This document shows positions 50,146 to 59,338 of a stretch of 64,000 nucleotides of DNA, one piece after another. Under the pieces are notes generated by a model. That model had not been told where the DNA came from. It ran no database searches and saw nothing but the letters and a program-made list of their open reading frames with translations. The first letter of the stretch is position 1; each line of letters begins with the position of its first letter. Made by a program: the position numbers and the translations under genes. The stretch spans positions 150,221-214,220 of the forward strand of contig NZ_LBMU02000025.1 in the NCBI RefSeq assembly GCF_001005085.2. Reading direction: 5' to 3'. The stretch is from Streptomyces humi. GTDB taxonomy: Bacteria > Actinomycetota > Actinomycetes > Streptomycetales > Streptomycetaceae.

Positions 50146-50697
50146 GTGTCTGCCTCCCTCTCCTCGTCCGTTTCCCCTGCTCCTTCCGCCTCCGCGCCCG
50201 GCGCCGCGCCCACCCAGGCGGACCTCCTCGACTTCGTCCGGCGCACGGCCGCCGACGCCGAGCTGATCGCCTCCCTCCCGCTCGACCCCGAGGGCCGTAC
50301 CTGGATCCGGCTCGACGGTCCCGGCGGCAGCGAGGCCTGGCTGATCGGCTGGCCACCCGGCAGCGGCACCGGCTGGCACGACCACGCCGAATCGGTGGGC
50401 GCCTTCCTCACCGCGGCCGGTGAGCTCAAGGAGAACTCGCTAGCCACCCGGCTGCCCACCGACGGCTGGCAGACCCTGGAGCTCTCCGAGGGCGTCGACC
50501 GCGAGCGCCGGCTGCCCACAGGCAAGGGCCGCGCCTTCGGCCGCGACCACGTCCACGAGGTGCTCAACGAGTCCACCGAGCACCACGCGGTCTCCGTCCA
50601 CGCCTACTTCCCGCCGCTGCCCAGGATCCGCCGCTACAGCCGCAGCGGCCAGGTGCTGCGCCTTGAGCAGGTCGAGCGCCCGGAGGACTGGCAGTGA
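50146..50697 (+). CDS. Cysteine dioxygenase family protein
   Basis: A 183-residue cupin that oxidises cysteine to cysteine sulfinate. Iron ligands H78 and H80 (GTGWHDHAESVGAF) and H137 (DHVHEVLNES) are in place. The GTG at 50146 is chosen for its nine-base spacing from AGGA; a GTG two codons earlier is too close. It overlaps the rhodanese gene by four bases. A cysteine-rich leader lies upstream, which supports the cysteine substrate. Confidence 0.88.
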   Translation: MSASLSSSVSPAPSASAPGAAPTQADLLDFVRRTAADAELIASLPLDPEGRTWIRLDGPGGSEAWLIGWPPGSGTGWHDHAESVGAFLTAAGELKENSLATRLPTDGWQTLELSEGVDRERRLPTGKGRAFGRDHVHEVLNESTEHHAVSVHAYFPPLPRIRRYSRSGQVLRLEQVERPEDWQ

Positions 50698-51116
50698 GCG
50701 GGCCGGACCAGCCCGCGGGCATACCGGACCGACGGCCCGTGGGTATCGACGAGTTGCTGGAGCGGGTGCGGGCCGGCTACCGGCGCGTCGAGGCGCACGA
50801 GGCGCACGACGCGGCCCGGGCAGGCCAGGCCCTGCTGGTCGACATCCGATACGCGGCGCTGCGGGAGCGCGACGGGGTGATCCCGGGCGCCCTCGTCATC
50901 GAGCGCAACGAACTGGAGTGGCGACTGGACCCCCAGGGCAGCCACAAGACACCCGAGGCCACCGACCACGACCTCCGGGTCGTCGTGATCTGCAACGAGG
51001 GCTACGCCTCAAGCCTGGCCGCCGCCTCCCTGCACCAGCTGGGCCTGCACCGCGCGACGGACCTGGTGGGCGGCTTCCAGGCCTGGAAGGCAGCGGGCCT
51101 GCCTGTCACCTCCTGA
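50694..51116 (+). CDS. Rhodanese-like sulfurtransferase
   Basis: A 140-residue single-domain rhodanese. LLVDIRYAALRERDGVIPGALVI and the active-site loop VVICNEGYASSLAAASL with C100 are typical. The N-terminal 45 residues form a helical extension. Co-translated with the cysteine dioxygenase (ATGA), so it probably handles sulfane sulfur arising from cysteine breakdown. Confidence 0.88.
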   Translation: MSGPDQPAGIPDRRPVGIDELLERVRAGYRRVEAHEAHDAARAGQALLVDIRYAALRERDGVIPGALVIERNELEWRLDPQGSHKTPEATDHDLRVVVICNEGYASSLAAASLHQLGLHRATDLVGGFQAWKAAGLPVTS

Positions 51117-51172
51117 CGCCCCGCTTCCGACAAGGCACCCTCCGGCCTTCCAGCCGCAGTACACCGCCGCGC

Positions 51173-51216
51173 GGCCGGGTGTACTGCCGGTAGCGCTACC
51201 AGCAGTACACCCGGCC
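51173..51216. terminator. 44-bp near-perfect palindrome, bidirectional terminator
   Basis: GGCCGGGTGTACTGC at 51173-51187 is the exact complement of 51202-51216, and the centre GGTAGCGCTACC (51189-51200) is itself a perfect palindrome. Only one pair (51188/51201) mismatches. It lies between two convergent transcripts. Confidence 0.8.
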
Positions 51217-51489
51217 GCACTGCCGACGGTACTCCCGGCCCCGCCACCGGCAGTACGCCCGGCTCCGCCACCGGTGGTCCAGCCGGCCGCGCCACCCCAA
51301 CGGCGCCATCGTCCGACTCGTCGACTGGACCACCCCCACCACCCACTGACCGACCGCCCTGCCCTCACCGACCGACCCTGGGCCGTTGGCCCTGGCCCCT
51401 GCTCTCGGCTCCTGGCCCTTGGCTCTCGGCCCTTGGCCCTTGGCCCTCGGCTCTCGGCTCTCGGCTCTCGGCTCTCGGCCGGACAGTCC
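51217..51489. repeat. Low-complexity intergenic DNA with GGCTCTC repeats
   Basis: After the palindrome, degenerate CCGGCAGTAC/CCACCGG inverted fragments run to about 51300, then tandem TTGGCC(C/T)TC and GGCTCTC units run from about 51385 to 51480. No gene is seen. Confidence 0.6.
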
Positions 51490-54018
51490 CTAGTCCTTGG
51501 CCGTCGCCACGGTCACCGCCCGTATCCGCAGCGCGGCCCGGCCGGGCAGGGCCGCGGCCACCAGTGCGAGCAGCGCGGCGGTCGCGACCACGGTGACGTA
51601 GAGCAACGGCGTCACCGTCGGCGCGGCGCGGCGCGTCATGCCGACGCTGAACGCGGTCAGTACGGCGAGCGCGATACCGCTGCCGAGTGCCGTGGCCAGC
51701 GTCAGTACCGACAGCACCTCGGTGCGCAACATCCGCAGCACCTGTCGGCGGGTGGCGCCGGCCAGCCTGAGCAGCGCGAACTCGCGGACGCGGTCGGTGA
51801 CCGACATGGCGAGCGTGTTGACCACGGCGATGGCGGTGAAAGCCAGCACCAGCCCCATGGCCAGGTAGTTGACCTCGGCGTTGTCCTGCTGCCGGTGGGC
51901 CTGGAGGGAGTCGGCGGCGGTCGGCGAGAGAATCTCGAGCCCCGGGAACTCACGGAGGGTAGTCGCGAGTTGTGCCTGTGTACGGGTCGTGCTGACGAGG
52001 ACGGAGGAGGCGAGCGGGTTGTCCACGTGGTGTGCGACGAGGTCGTGGGCGAAGGTGAGGTCGCCGAAGCCGAGACCCCGGGCGTAGACGGCGGCGACGG
52101 TGAGCGTGGCGGGCGTGCCGTCGCCGAGGGTGAGTTCCAGAGTGCTGCCGGGCTTCAAGTGGTGCTGATCGGCCGCCAGTTCGCTGACCGCGACGGTGCG
52201 CTCGGTGAGCCGGCCGAGGGAGCCGGCGGTGATCTCGGGGTCCCAGGTGCGGGTGAGCCCTTCGGGGGTGACGCCTTGGGCCGCGTACTTGTCGAGCCCG
52301 ACACGGACGGTCGTGCGGACCACTTCGGTGACCGCGTCGTCCCGCGTCCGCAACCTCCGCGCCGCCTCGGCCGGCACGCCCGGCCCCTGGGCGGCGACGA
52401 CCCAGTCGGCGGTGACTCCGGCGCGGGTCTGGGCGCGAGCGGCGTCGGCGAGGGTCGACTGGACGAACAGCACGGTGCAGGTCATACCGATGAGCAGGGT
52501 GAGGGGGGTGACGACGGAGGCCATCCGGGCGGCGTTGCCGCGCAGGTTGGCGGTGGCGAGCCGGCCACCGTGGCCGGTGAGCCGCAGCGGGCCGGCCAGC
52601 AGCAGCGCGGCCGCCTTGACCAGCAGCGGCCCGAGCAGGGCGACGGAGGTGGCGAGGACCACGACGGCGAGGAAGGTGACGGGAGTCGAAGCGGGCTCGG
52701 TGCGCAGCGAGGTCAGCAGGACGACGAGGGTGGCGCCGCCGGCGAGCAGCAGCAGACCGGCGGCGATCCGTGCCGGGGCGAGCCGGGCGGGTTCCACCCG
52801 GGACTCGGCCAGTGCCTCGGTCGGCCGGATCCGGCTCATCCGGCGGGAGGCGATCCGGGCGGCCGCCCAGGCACCGGTCAGGGTCGCGGCGAGTGCGACG
52901 GCCGGGGGGAGGAAACCGGTGGCGTGCTGAAGCGTGGCGGGTACGGCGCCCAGGGCGACGAACCTGTTCTGAAGCCAGGCGCCCAGGGGCAGGCCGAGGA
53001 GTGCGCCCAGTGTGCCGGCGAGGGCGCCGACGATCAGCGCCTCCCGGCCCAGCAGCCGGCGGATCTGCCCCGGGGTGGCGGCGATGGCGCGCAGCAGGGC
53101 GAGTTCGCGGTGGCGTTGCTGGACGGTGAGCACGAAGGTGCCGACGACCACCAGGATCGCCACGAGCAGCGAGGTGCCACCCATGGCCCCGCCCATGCTG
53201 ACCAGCCGGACCCGGGCGGCGGAAGCGTCCAGGAACTCCACGGGGCCGCGCGCGGCCCCGGTGGAGACCTGGGCGGTGGTGCCGTGCAGCGCCCGGGTCA
53301 CGGCCTGCTTCAGCCGGTCGGGGTCGGTGCCGTGGACGGGCAGCACACCGAACGCGGTGACCTGCCCGGGGTGTGCGGCGAGCCTGCGGGCCTCGCCCGC
53401 TGAGAAGAAGAGGGAGGTCTGGTGGCGGACGTCCGTGGCCGGGGCGGCGATCCCGGTGATCCGGTAGGTGCGCGGGGCCCGCGTCGACTGCACGGTGAGC
53501 CGGTCGCCGGGCCGCAGACCGGCACGGGCGGCGAGGTAGCGGTCGACGACCAGGTCGCCGGCGGCCTTCGGGGCGACGCCGGTGACCAGCCGGTACGGGG
53601 TGAGCGCGGCGGACTCCCAGGCGTGCCCGTAGGCGGTACGGTCACCGGTGCCGGCCGGGGTCGACGGCTGTGCGAGGAAGGTCAGTTCGGGCACGACCCG
53701 GGCCACGCCGGGTGTGCGGGCGAGTCGGGCCGCCAGGTCCGCCGGCAGCCAGGCACGCTCGGCGATGGGCTTGGCCTTGTGTTTGACCTTGGTCTTGCCG
53801 TGCTTGTGCTTGACGGTCGTCCGGTGCACGTACTGGTCGGCGGAGACGATGACGGGGGCCGCCGCGTAGCGCTCGGTACGGATCGTGCCGCGCAGTCCGG
53901 TGTCGAGGAGGGTGCCGCAGGCCGAGATCAGCGCGGCCGCGCACAGCAGGGCGAGAAAGGCGCCGAGGAACGCGGCCTTGCGGGCGTGGACGGTCTTGAG
54001 GGCGTAGCGCAGCATCAT
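51490..54018 (-). CDS. FtsX-like ABC transporter permease (MacB type)
   Basis: An 842-residue permease with an N-terminal membrane helix, a periplasmic-type domain, and two FtsX domains of three to four helices each (about residues 250-400 and 690-835). AALRIRAVTVATAKD ends it. A lysine/histidine-rich insertion KHKHGKTKVKHKAKP lies near residue 75. No ATPase partner gene is adjacent, although these permeases usually come with one. ATG at 54018 is used; a GTG three codons upstream is also possible. GGGGTTAACCCC at 54080-54091 lies 62 bases upstream. Confidence 0.8.
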   Translation of the reverse strand: MMLRYALKTVHARKAAFLGAFLALLCAAALISACGTLLDTGLRGTIRTERYAAAPVIVSADQYVHRTTVKHKHGKTKVKHKAKPIAERAWLPADLAARLARTPGVARVVPELTFLAQPSTPAGTGDRTAYGHAWESAALTPYRLVTGVAPKAAGDLVVDRYLAARAGLRPGDRLTVQSTRAPRTYRITGIAAPATDVRHQTSLFFSAGEARRLAAHPGQVTAFGVLPVHGTDPDRLKQAVTRALHGTTAQVSTGAARGPVEFLDASAARVRLVSMGGAMGGTSLLVAILVVVGTFVLTVQQRHRELALLRAIAATPGQIRRLLGREALIVGALAGTLGALLGLPLGAWLQNRFVALGAVPATLQHATGFLPPAVALAATLTGAWAAARIASRRMSRIRPTEALAESRVEPARLAPARIAAGLLLLAGGATLVVLLTSLRTEPASTPVTFLAVVVLATSVALLGPLLVKAAALLLAGPLRLTGHGGRLATANLRGNAARMASVVTPLTLLIGMTCTVLFVQSTLADAARAQTRAGVTADWVVAAQGPGVPAEAARRLRTRDDAVTEVVRTTVRVGLDKYAAQGVTPEGLTRTWDPEITAGSLGRLTERTVAVSELAADQHHLKPGSTLELTLGDGTPATLTVAAVYARGLGFGDLTFAHDLVAHHVDNPLASSVLVSTTRTQAQLATTLREFPGLEILSPTAADSLQAHRQQDNAEVNYLAMGLVLAFTAIAVVNTLAMSVTDRVREFALLRLAGATRRQVLRMLRTEVLSVLTLATALGSGIALAVLTAFSVGMTRRAAPTVTPLLYVTVVATAALLALVAAALPGRAALRIRAVTVATAKD

Positions 54019-54079
54019 GGCGTACACCGTCGTTCACCCGGGCCCCCTCGGGCACTGCGGTGGTCCGGCGTCTTGACGG

Positions 54080-54091
54080 GGGGTTAACCCC
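54080..54091. promoter_or_regulatory. GGGGTTAACCCC palindrome upstream of the FtsX-like gene
   Basis: A perfect 12-bp palindrome, preceded by two further G, in the gap before the permease gene. It may be an operator for an unlinked dimeric regulator. TTGACGG overlaps its left edge. Confidence 0.5.
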
Positions 54092-54146
54092 ACCTCGGTC
54101 CGCCACCGGGACCGCCCACCAGCACAGTTGACGGTGCGTCAGCGCT

Positions 54147-54938
54147 TCAGAGGTCCCCGTCCGTCAGGAACTCCGTGTCCTCGCCCTCCTCCTCCAGCGC
54201 CTGTCGGACCACCCTGAGAGCCATGCCCTCGGAGTACCCCTTGCGGGCGAGCATGCCGGCGAGGCGGCGGATGCGTTTGTCGCGGTCGAGTGCCCGGGTG
54301 GAGCGGAGTTTGCGGGCGACGAGTTCACGGGCCGTCTCCTCCTCCTGCTCGGAGTCGAGCCGGCCGACGGCGTCGTCGATCAGCGTCGAGTCGACGCCCT
54401 TGGTGCGCAGTTCCCTGGCGAGTGCCCGCCGGGCCAGCCCCCGACCGTGGTGCCGGGACTCGACCCAGGCGTCGGCGAACGCGCTGTCGTTGACCAGTCC
54501 GACCTCCTCGAACCGTGACAGCACCTCCTCGGCGACCTCGTCCGGGATCTCCCGCTTGCGCAGGGCGTCCGCGAGCTGCTTCCGGGTGCGCGGGGTCCCG
54601 GTGAGCAAGCGCAGACAGATCGCCCGCGCCCGCTCAGCCGGGTCCGCTGGAGGCTCCCCCTGCTCGGCCCTCGACAAGGAGGAGGAGCCCCCGTCCTCAC
54701 CGGACGGGTCCCCGAAGCCTCGCCTGCGGCGTGCTCCGGGCCTGCGCGGGTCACGGCCGGGTGACCCATGACCGCGGTGCCCGCCCGAACCGTCGTACGT
54801 GTCTTCCTCGTATGAGCCGTCACTCCCCCGAGCCTGGTCGCCACCCCCGGCGGAGCCCGAGTCGCCCCAGGTGCCCCTCCCCCGTGGGGCACCTGGGGAC
54901 GTGTACTCGTGGTCGGCCCAGTCGGTTCGTCGTGTCAC
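54147..54938 (-). CDS. recX: Recombination regulator RecX
   Basis: A 263-residue protein. An acidic, glycine-rich N-terminal extension of about 100 residues is followed by RecX three-helix repeats (AICLRLLTGTPRTRKQLADALRKREIPDEVAEEVLSRFEEVGLVNDSAFADAWVESRH, and GLARRALARELRTKGV). It inhibits RecA filaments. It starts four bases after recA stops, as expected for the recA-recX unit. Its end lies close to the palindromic upstream region of the FtsX-like gene. Confidence 0.92.
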   Translation of the reverse strand: MTRRTDWADHEYTSPGAPRGRGTWGDSGSAGGGDQARGSDGSYEEDTYDGSGGHRGHGSPGRDPRRPGARRRRGFGDPSGEDGGSSSLSRAEQGEPPADPAERARAICLRLLTGTPRTRKQLADALRKREIPDEVAEEVLSRFEEVGLVNDSAFADAWVESRHHGRGLARRALARELRTKGVDSTLIDDAVGRLDSEQEEETARELVARKLRSTRALDRDKRIRRLAGMLARKGYSEGMALRVVRQALEEEGEDTEFLTDGDL

Positions 54939-54942
54939 GGCG

Positions 54943-56073
54943 TCAGCTCTTGGCGGTGGCGGCCTTGGGCTTGGTGGCCTTGGCGGCCGCCGGGGCGGGC
55001 ACCGTCTTCGCCGCGTCGTCCGTGACCGCGGTGGTGACCGCCGCGTCCGCGCCCGGCTCGGCGGCGGGCTCCTCCGGGCGGACGCCGACGCCCAGCTTCT
55101 CCTTGATCTTCTTCTCGATCTCGTTGGCCAGGTCGGGGTTGTCCTTGAGGAAGTTGCGGGCGTTCTCCTTGCCCTGGCCGAGCTGGTCGCCCTCGTACGT
55201 GTACCAGGCGCCGGCCTTGCGGACGAACCCGTGCTCCACGCCCATGTCGATCAGGCCGCCCTCGCGGCTGATGCCCTGGCCGTAGAGGATGTCGAACTCG
55301 GCCTGCTTGAAGGGCGGCGCGACCTTGTTCTTGACGACCTTCACGCGGGTGCGGTTGCCGACCGCCTCGGTGCCGTCCTTGAGGGTCTCGATGCGGCGGA
55401 TGTCGATACGCACCGAGGCGTAGAACTTCAGCGCACGGCCACCGGTCGTGGTCTCCGGGGAGCCGAACATCACGCCGATCTTCTCGCGGAGCTGGTTGAT
55501 GAAGATCGCGGTGGTCTTGGACTGGTTGAGCGCGCTGGTGATCTTCCGCAGCGCCTGGCTCATCAGCCGGGCCTGCAAACCCACGTGGCTGTCGCCCATC
55601 TCGCCCTCGATCTCCGCGCGCGGGACGAGCGCGGCGACGGAGTCGATGACGATGAGGTCGAGGGCGCCGGAGCGGACCAGCATGTCCACGATCTCCAGGG
55701 CCTGCTCGCCGTTGTCGGGCTGGGAGAGGATCAGGTTGTCGATGTCGACGCCGAGCTTCTTGGCGTACTCGGGGTCAAGGGCGTGCTCCGCGTCCACGAA
55801 CGCGACCTGGCCGCCGTTCTTCTGGGCGTTGGCCACGGCGTGCAGGGTCAGGGTCGTCTTACCGGAGGACTCCGGTCCGTAGATCTCCACGACACGCCCA
55901 CGCGGCAGGCCGCCGACACCGAGGGCGACGTCGAGCGCGGTCGAGCCGGTCGAGATGACCTCGATGGGCTCGTTGGCCCGCTCGCCCATGCGCATGACAG
56001 CGCCCTTGCCGAACTGCCGTTCAATCTGTGCGAGTGCGGCGTCGAGCGCCTTCTCGCGGTCGGTTCCTGCCAT
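54943..56073 (-). CDS. recA: Recombinase RecA
   Basis: A 376-residue RecA. Walker A GPESSGKT at 66-73, the L2-region signature [14 protein letters not shown] and [20 protein letters not shown] are unmistakable. The last 50 residues form the alanine/proline-rich C-terminal tail typical of Streptomyces ([16 protein letters not shown]). ATG at 56073 is used. A RecA-NDp-type promoter lies about 45 bases upstream, with a Cheo-box-like site farther up. Confidence 0.97.
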   Translation of the reverse strand: MAGTDREKALDAALAQIERQFGKGAVMRMGERANEPIEVISTGSTALDVALGVGGLPRGRVVEIYGPESSGKTTLTLHAVANAQKNGGQVAFVDAEHALDPEYAKKLGVDIDNLILSQPDNGEQALEIVDMLVRSGALDLIVIDSVAALVPRAEIEGEMGDSHVGLQARLMSQALRKITSALNQSKTTAIFINQLREKIGVMFGSPETTTGGRALKFYASVRIDIRRIETLKDGTEAVGNRTRVKVVKNKVAPPFKQAEFDILYGQGISREGGLIDMGVEHGFVRKAGAWYTYEGDQLGQGKENARNFLKDNPDLANEIEKKIKEKLGVGVRPEEPAAEPGADAAVTTAVTDDAAKTVPAPAAAKATKPKAATAKS

Positions 56074-56116
56074 GGGTTCCACCCGGTTTGCTTGAGTCGA
56101 TCGCTTCACGTCAAAG

Positions 56117-56139
56117 ACGCTAACGCCTGCCACTGACAA
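56117..56139 (-). promoter_or_regulatory. recA RecA-NDp-type damage promoter
   Basis: On the minus strand TTGTCAGTGG (56139-56130), seven bases (CAGGCGT), then TAGCGT (56122-56117). It fits the known actinobacterial LexA-independent damage promoter TTGTCAGTGGC-N6-TAGNNT in full, and lies 44 bases ahead of the recA start. Confidence 0.9.
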
Positions 56140-56248
56140 TGCGCCCCGACGCCGGTCCGGCCTGTGGATAACTAGGGGACATCTCCACCGAAACCATGTC
56201 GAACTGCCGCTGGAAACCCCATCGGAAGCCTCGCCGGAACATCCATAA

Positions 56249-56260
56249 GAATGGATGTTC
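56249..56260 (-). promoter_or_regulatory. Cheo/LexA-box-like site upstream of recA
   Basis: GAACATCCATTC on the minus strand fits GAACN4GTTC with one mismatch and is flanked by TC, as in TCGAAC. It also forms the right part of a longer inverted repeat, GAACATCCAT (56237-56246) and ATGGATGTTC (56251-56260), with a four-base centre. Confidence 0.6.
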
Positions 56261-56522
56261 GATTTTCATGTCAAGCGCACCACGCGGCACTTCCCTACTT
56301 CCCCGCACGGCGCCCACCCACCCCGCACGGCGGCCCTCGATCGGGTCACGGGGGTGACCGAAGCGGGTGCGGAGACCGCGCCGCACCGCCCGCGATCCGC
56401 ACTGTCCGGCGAAGGGGTCACCCGATCGTGAGTTTCCGCATGACCGGGCCCGCCGGGCCGCGATGCTCGAAGAGGCGGCCGGTGAGCGGCGCCGCCCCTG
56501 TGTGCCATGAGTGGGAGAGCGC
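56261..56522. other. Intergenic region without a recognised gene
   Basis: Between the recA upstream signals and the small gene at 56523 I see GTCACGGGGGTGAC, a short inverted repeat near 56350, and GGGAGAGC as ribosome binding site of the next gene. No further gene is supported. Confidence 0.5.
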
Positions 56523-56798
56523 ATGACACGTGAGACGGGACGACGTGGACTGGACGAACAGGCCGTACTGCTGGCGGCAGGGCTGGCCGATCTGGCGGTG
56601 AGCACCCTGGGCACCGCCTTCGGGACGGTACGGGGGCTGTTGCGCCGCTCGGACGCCGGCACGCTGGCGGCGGAGGCCGAGCACGACCTCGCCGCGCGGG
56701 GCCGGCTGGCCCTGGACCGGTACACCACCGTGCCCCCGGCCCATCTGGAGGTCCTGGCCCGGCACGCCCTCGCCCGGCGGACCGCCGACGATGACTGA
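56523..56798 (+). CDS. Small helical protein preceding a polyprenyl synthetase
   Basis: A 91-residue protein. A hydrophobic helix (VLLAAGLADLAVSTLGTAFGTVRGLL) is followed by a charged helical half (LAAEAEHDLAARGRLALDRYTTVPPAHLEVLARHALARRTADDD). No family name is known to me. It overlaps the polyprenyl synthetase gene by eight bases, so the two are translationally coupled and probably interact. ATG at 56523 follows GGGAGAGC. Confidence 0.7.
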   Translation: MTRETGRRGLDEQAVLLAAGLADLAVSTLGTAFGTVRGLLRRSDAGTLAAEAEHDLAARGRLALDRYTTVPPAHLEVLARHALARRTADDD

Positions 56799-57843
56799 CC
56801 GCTGGGATCCGGGCGCCTTCAAGCACCGCGTCGACGCCGTGCTGCGCCGGTTCGTCGCCGAGGAGGCCGACCTGTTCGCGGCGGTCGACCCGCTGCTCGG
56901 CCCGGTGGCCGAGCAGCTGGAGGCGGCCGTGGCGGACGGCAAACGGCTGCGGGCGGCGTTCTGCTACTGGGGCTGGCGCGCGGCGGGCCAGCCGGACAGC
57001 GACGCGCTGGTGCGGGCGGCGGCCTCCATGGAACTCGTGCACGCCGCCGCCGTCGTGCACGACGACCTCATCGACGACAGCCCGCTGCGGCACGGGCGCC
57101 CCACGGCACACCTCGCCCTGCGTGCCGCCCTGCGGGACCACCCGGATGCGGACGGCACCGCGCGGTGGCTGGCGATGCTGGTGGGCGACCTGCTGATGTC
57201 ACTGGCCGGACAGTCGTTCGCGACCTGCGGTCTGCCGGCCGCGTACCTGGCCCGGGCCCGTCCCCTGTGGTCGGTGCTGGCGCGGGAGCTGATCGCGGGC
57301 GAGTGCCTGGAGATCCTGCGCACCGGCGCCGGTCCGGACACCGAGGCCTCGCTGAAGGTCATCCGCTACAAGACCGCCAAGTACACCGTCGAGCAGCCCC
57401 TGCTGATCGGCGGCGTGCTGGCGGGGGCCGGTGAGCGGCTGCGCGAGGGGTACTCCGCGTACGGGCTGCCGCTGGGCGAGGCGTTCCAGCTCCGCGACGA
57501 CCTGCTGGGTCTGTTCGGAGCACCGGAGCACACCGGCAAGGCCAACGCCGACGACGTGCGCGGCCGACGGCCCACGGCCCTGCTCGCGGAGACCTGGCGG
57601 CTGGCCCGCGCCGCCGACCGGGAGCGGCTGGCCACCCTGCTCGGCAGCGGTGACCTGGACGCGGACGGTCTGGACGCGGTCCGCGAGGTGATGTGCCGGC
57701 TAGGAGCACCCGACCGGATCGAGGCCATGATCGGCGTGCGCGTCACGGAGGCGCTCGACGCCCTCCGCGCACTGGCCGTACCGGCCCCCGCCACCGCCGC
57801 CCTGACCGCGCTGGCCCACTCGGCCACGGTCCGCCTGTCCTGA
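56791..57843 (+). CDS. Polyprenyl (short-chain prenyl) diphosphate synthase
   Basis: A 350-residue class I isoprenyl synthase. GKRLRAAFCYWGW, the first aspartate-rich motif D91-D-L-I-D95 (VHDDLIDDSPLRHGRPT) and the second, D236-D237 (FQLRDDLLGLFG), are complete. It joins IPP to allylic diphosphates; product length cannot be read from sequence with certainty. The gene lies between a coupled small gene and an MpaB-type oxygenase. Confidence 0.9.
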   Translation: MTDRWDPGAFKHRVDAVLRRFVAEEADLFAAVDPLLGPVAEQLEAAVADGKRLRAAFCYWGWRAAGQPDSDALVRAAASMELVHAAAVVHDDLIDDSPLRHGRPTAHLALRAALRDHPDADGTARWLAMLVGDLLMSLAGQSFATCGLPAAYLARARPLWSVLARELIAGECLEILRTGAGPDTEASLKVIRYKTAKYTVEQPLLIGGVLAGAGERLREGYSAYGLPLGEAFQLRDDLLGLFGAPEHTGKANADDVRGRRPTALLAETWRLARAADRERLATLLGSGDLDADGLDAVREVMCRLGAPDRIEAMIGVRVTEALDALRALAVPAPATAALTALAHSATVRLS

Positions 57844-57997
57844 CACCCGCCCGCCGCGGCCTCCGAAGGCACCCTGCGACGACCGCGACGACCGCGCCCG
57901 TCGACTAGTGACCAGCGCTCAACGACCTGCGGCCTGCGGCCTGCGACTGCAACTGCGACCTGCGACCTGCGACCTGCGAAGACAAGGAGCCCCTGCC

Positions 57998-59158
57998 GTG
58001 ATGCACACCGAGGCCTCGATGGACGCCCTGCGGGACGCCGGTGACGAACTCGCCGACGCCACGGTCGCCACGCTCTTCGAGCGCGGGGAGGTGGGCACGT
58101 TCAACACGCTGATGCGCCACGTCTCCACGGCGGGCGCCCCGCTGCCGGACGGACTGCCCGACGTCGCGCGGGAGTACCTGGAGGCCACCCGGGTGCCGCC
58201 GGCCTGGGTGGACTGGGGCGAGATGGAGAAGGCCCGGCTGTTCTTCATCGACAACAACGTGCACATCTCGACCGCGCTGTCCTTCGCCTCCATGCCCGCC
58301 TGCTACGTCGTGCCGCGGGTGGCGAAGCTGCTGTCGGCCACGCACGGGCTGAGCTACCCCTCCAAGCGCATGGCGGAGACCGGCCAGTTCACCGTCTACC
58401 TGATGCGGCCCGACGCCTTCGAGGCGGGCAGCCGCTTCATCCCCGCCGCCCAGAAGGTACGCCTGCTGCACGCCTCCATCCGGCATCACCTCAGGCGGGA
58501 GGAGCGCTGGGACACCGCGGCGCTCGGCACGCCGATCTGCCAGGAGGACATGATCGGCGGCCAGATGTTCTTCTCGCTGCTGGTTCTGGACAGCCTGCAC
58601 CGGCTCGGCGTCCACCTGTCCACGGAGGGCGCGGAGGCGTACTACTACGCGTGGCGGGTGGTAGGCGCCATGCTCGGCGTCGACCAGGACGCGGTCCCCG
58701 GGACGCTCGACGAGGCACGCGCCTTCCTGGACCTGTACATGGTCAGGTACATGGGCCCCTCGGAGGAGGGCGCGCACCTCACCCGGCAGCTCATCGACCT
58801 CTACGAGGAGGTCGTCCCCGGCACCTTCTTCGACCCGGTCGTCTCGGCCCTGATCCGCCACCTGGTCGGCGACACCTGCGCGGACTGGCTCGAGGTGCCG
58901 CGGACCCCGTGGGACACCGTCGTCAAGGCCGTACCGCACCTCCTCGGGGTCCTGGAGACCATCGAGGACCGCTCCCCGCTGGGCGCCTGGGCCCTGGACC
59001 GCCTCGGCCACCTCACCACCGTCCTCGAGCTGTCCTCCCTGACCCGTGGCCGCGTCATGCACTACGCCATCCCCGAGCACCTCAGGAAGGACTACGGCGT
59101 CTCCGGCACGGTGCCCCGCACCCGGCGGTGGACCCCACCGCCCGCCACAGTCTCCTGA
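57998..59158 (+). CDS. MpaB/latex-clearing-protein-type oxygenase (DUF2236)
   Basis: A 386-residue helical haem oxygenase of the Lcp/MpaB family. Family stretches include KARLFFIDNNVHISTALSFASMPACYVVPRVAKLLSATHGL, SKRMAETGQFTVYLM, HASIRHHLRRE and LGTPICQEDMIGGQMFFSLLVLDSLHRLGV. These enzymes cleave polyisoprenoid or related double bonds. The neighbouring prenyl synthase supports an isoprenoid substrate. GTG at 57998 lies eight bases after AAGGAG; ATG at 58001 is an alternative. The gap upstream is built from CCTGCGA repeats. Confidence 0.8.
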   Translation: MMHTEASMDALRDAGDELADATVATLFERGEVGTFNTLMRHVSTAGAPLPDGLPDVAREYLEATRVPPAWVDWGEMEKARLFFIDNNVHISTALSFASMPACYVVPRVAKLLSATHGLSYPSKRMAETGQFTVYLMRPDAFEAGSRFIPAAQKVRLLHASIRHHLRREERWDTAALGTPICQEDMIGGQMFFSLLVLDSLHRLGVHLSTEGAEAYYYAWRVVGAMLGVDQDAVPGTLDEARAFLDLYMVRYMGPSEEGAHLTRQLIDLYEEVVPGTFFDPVVSALIRHLVGDTCADWLEVPRTPWDTVVKAVPHLLGVLETIEDRSPLGAWALDRLGHLTTVLELSSLTRGRVMHYAIPEHLRKDYGVSGTVPRTRRWTPPPATVS

Positions 59159-59338
59159 CCGCTCCCGCTCCCTGCCTCCCGCCCCCGGCTCCCCCTGCTC
59201 CCTGCTCTCCGCTCCCGCGGGCGTACGGCGGGTGTCTCCGGCGGGACGACGCCCGAGCGGCCGGCTCCCGGGAGGCTGGGCCCATGCCCTCAACGTGCGG
59301 ACGCCGACCTGATGCGGGTGTCACCGGGCGGGCGGCTG

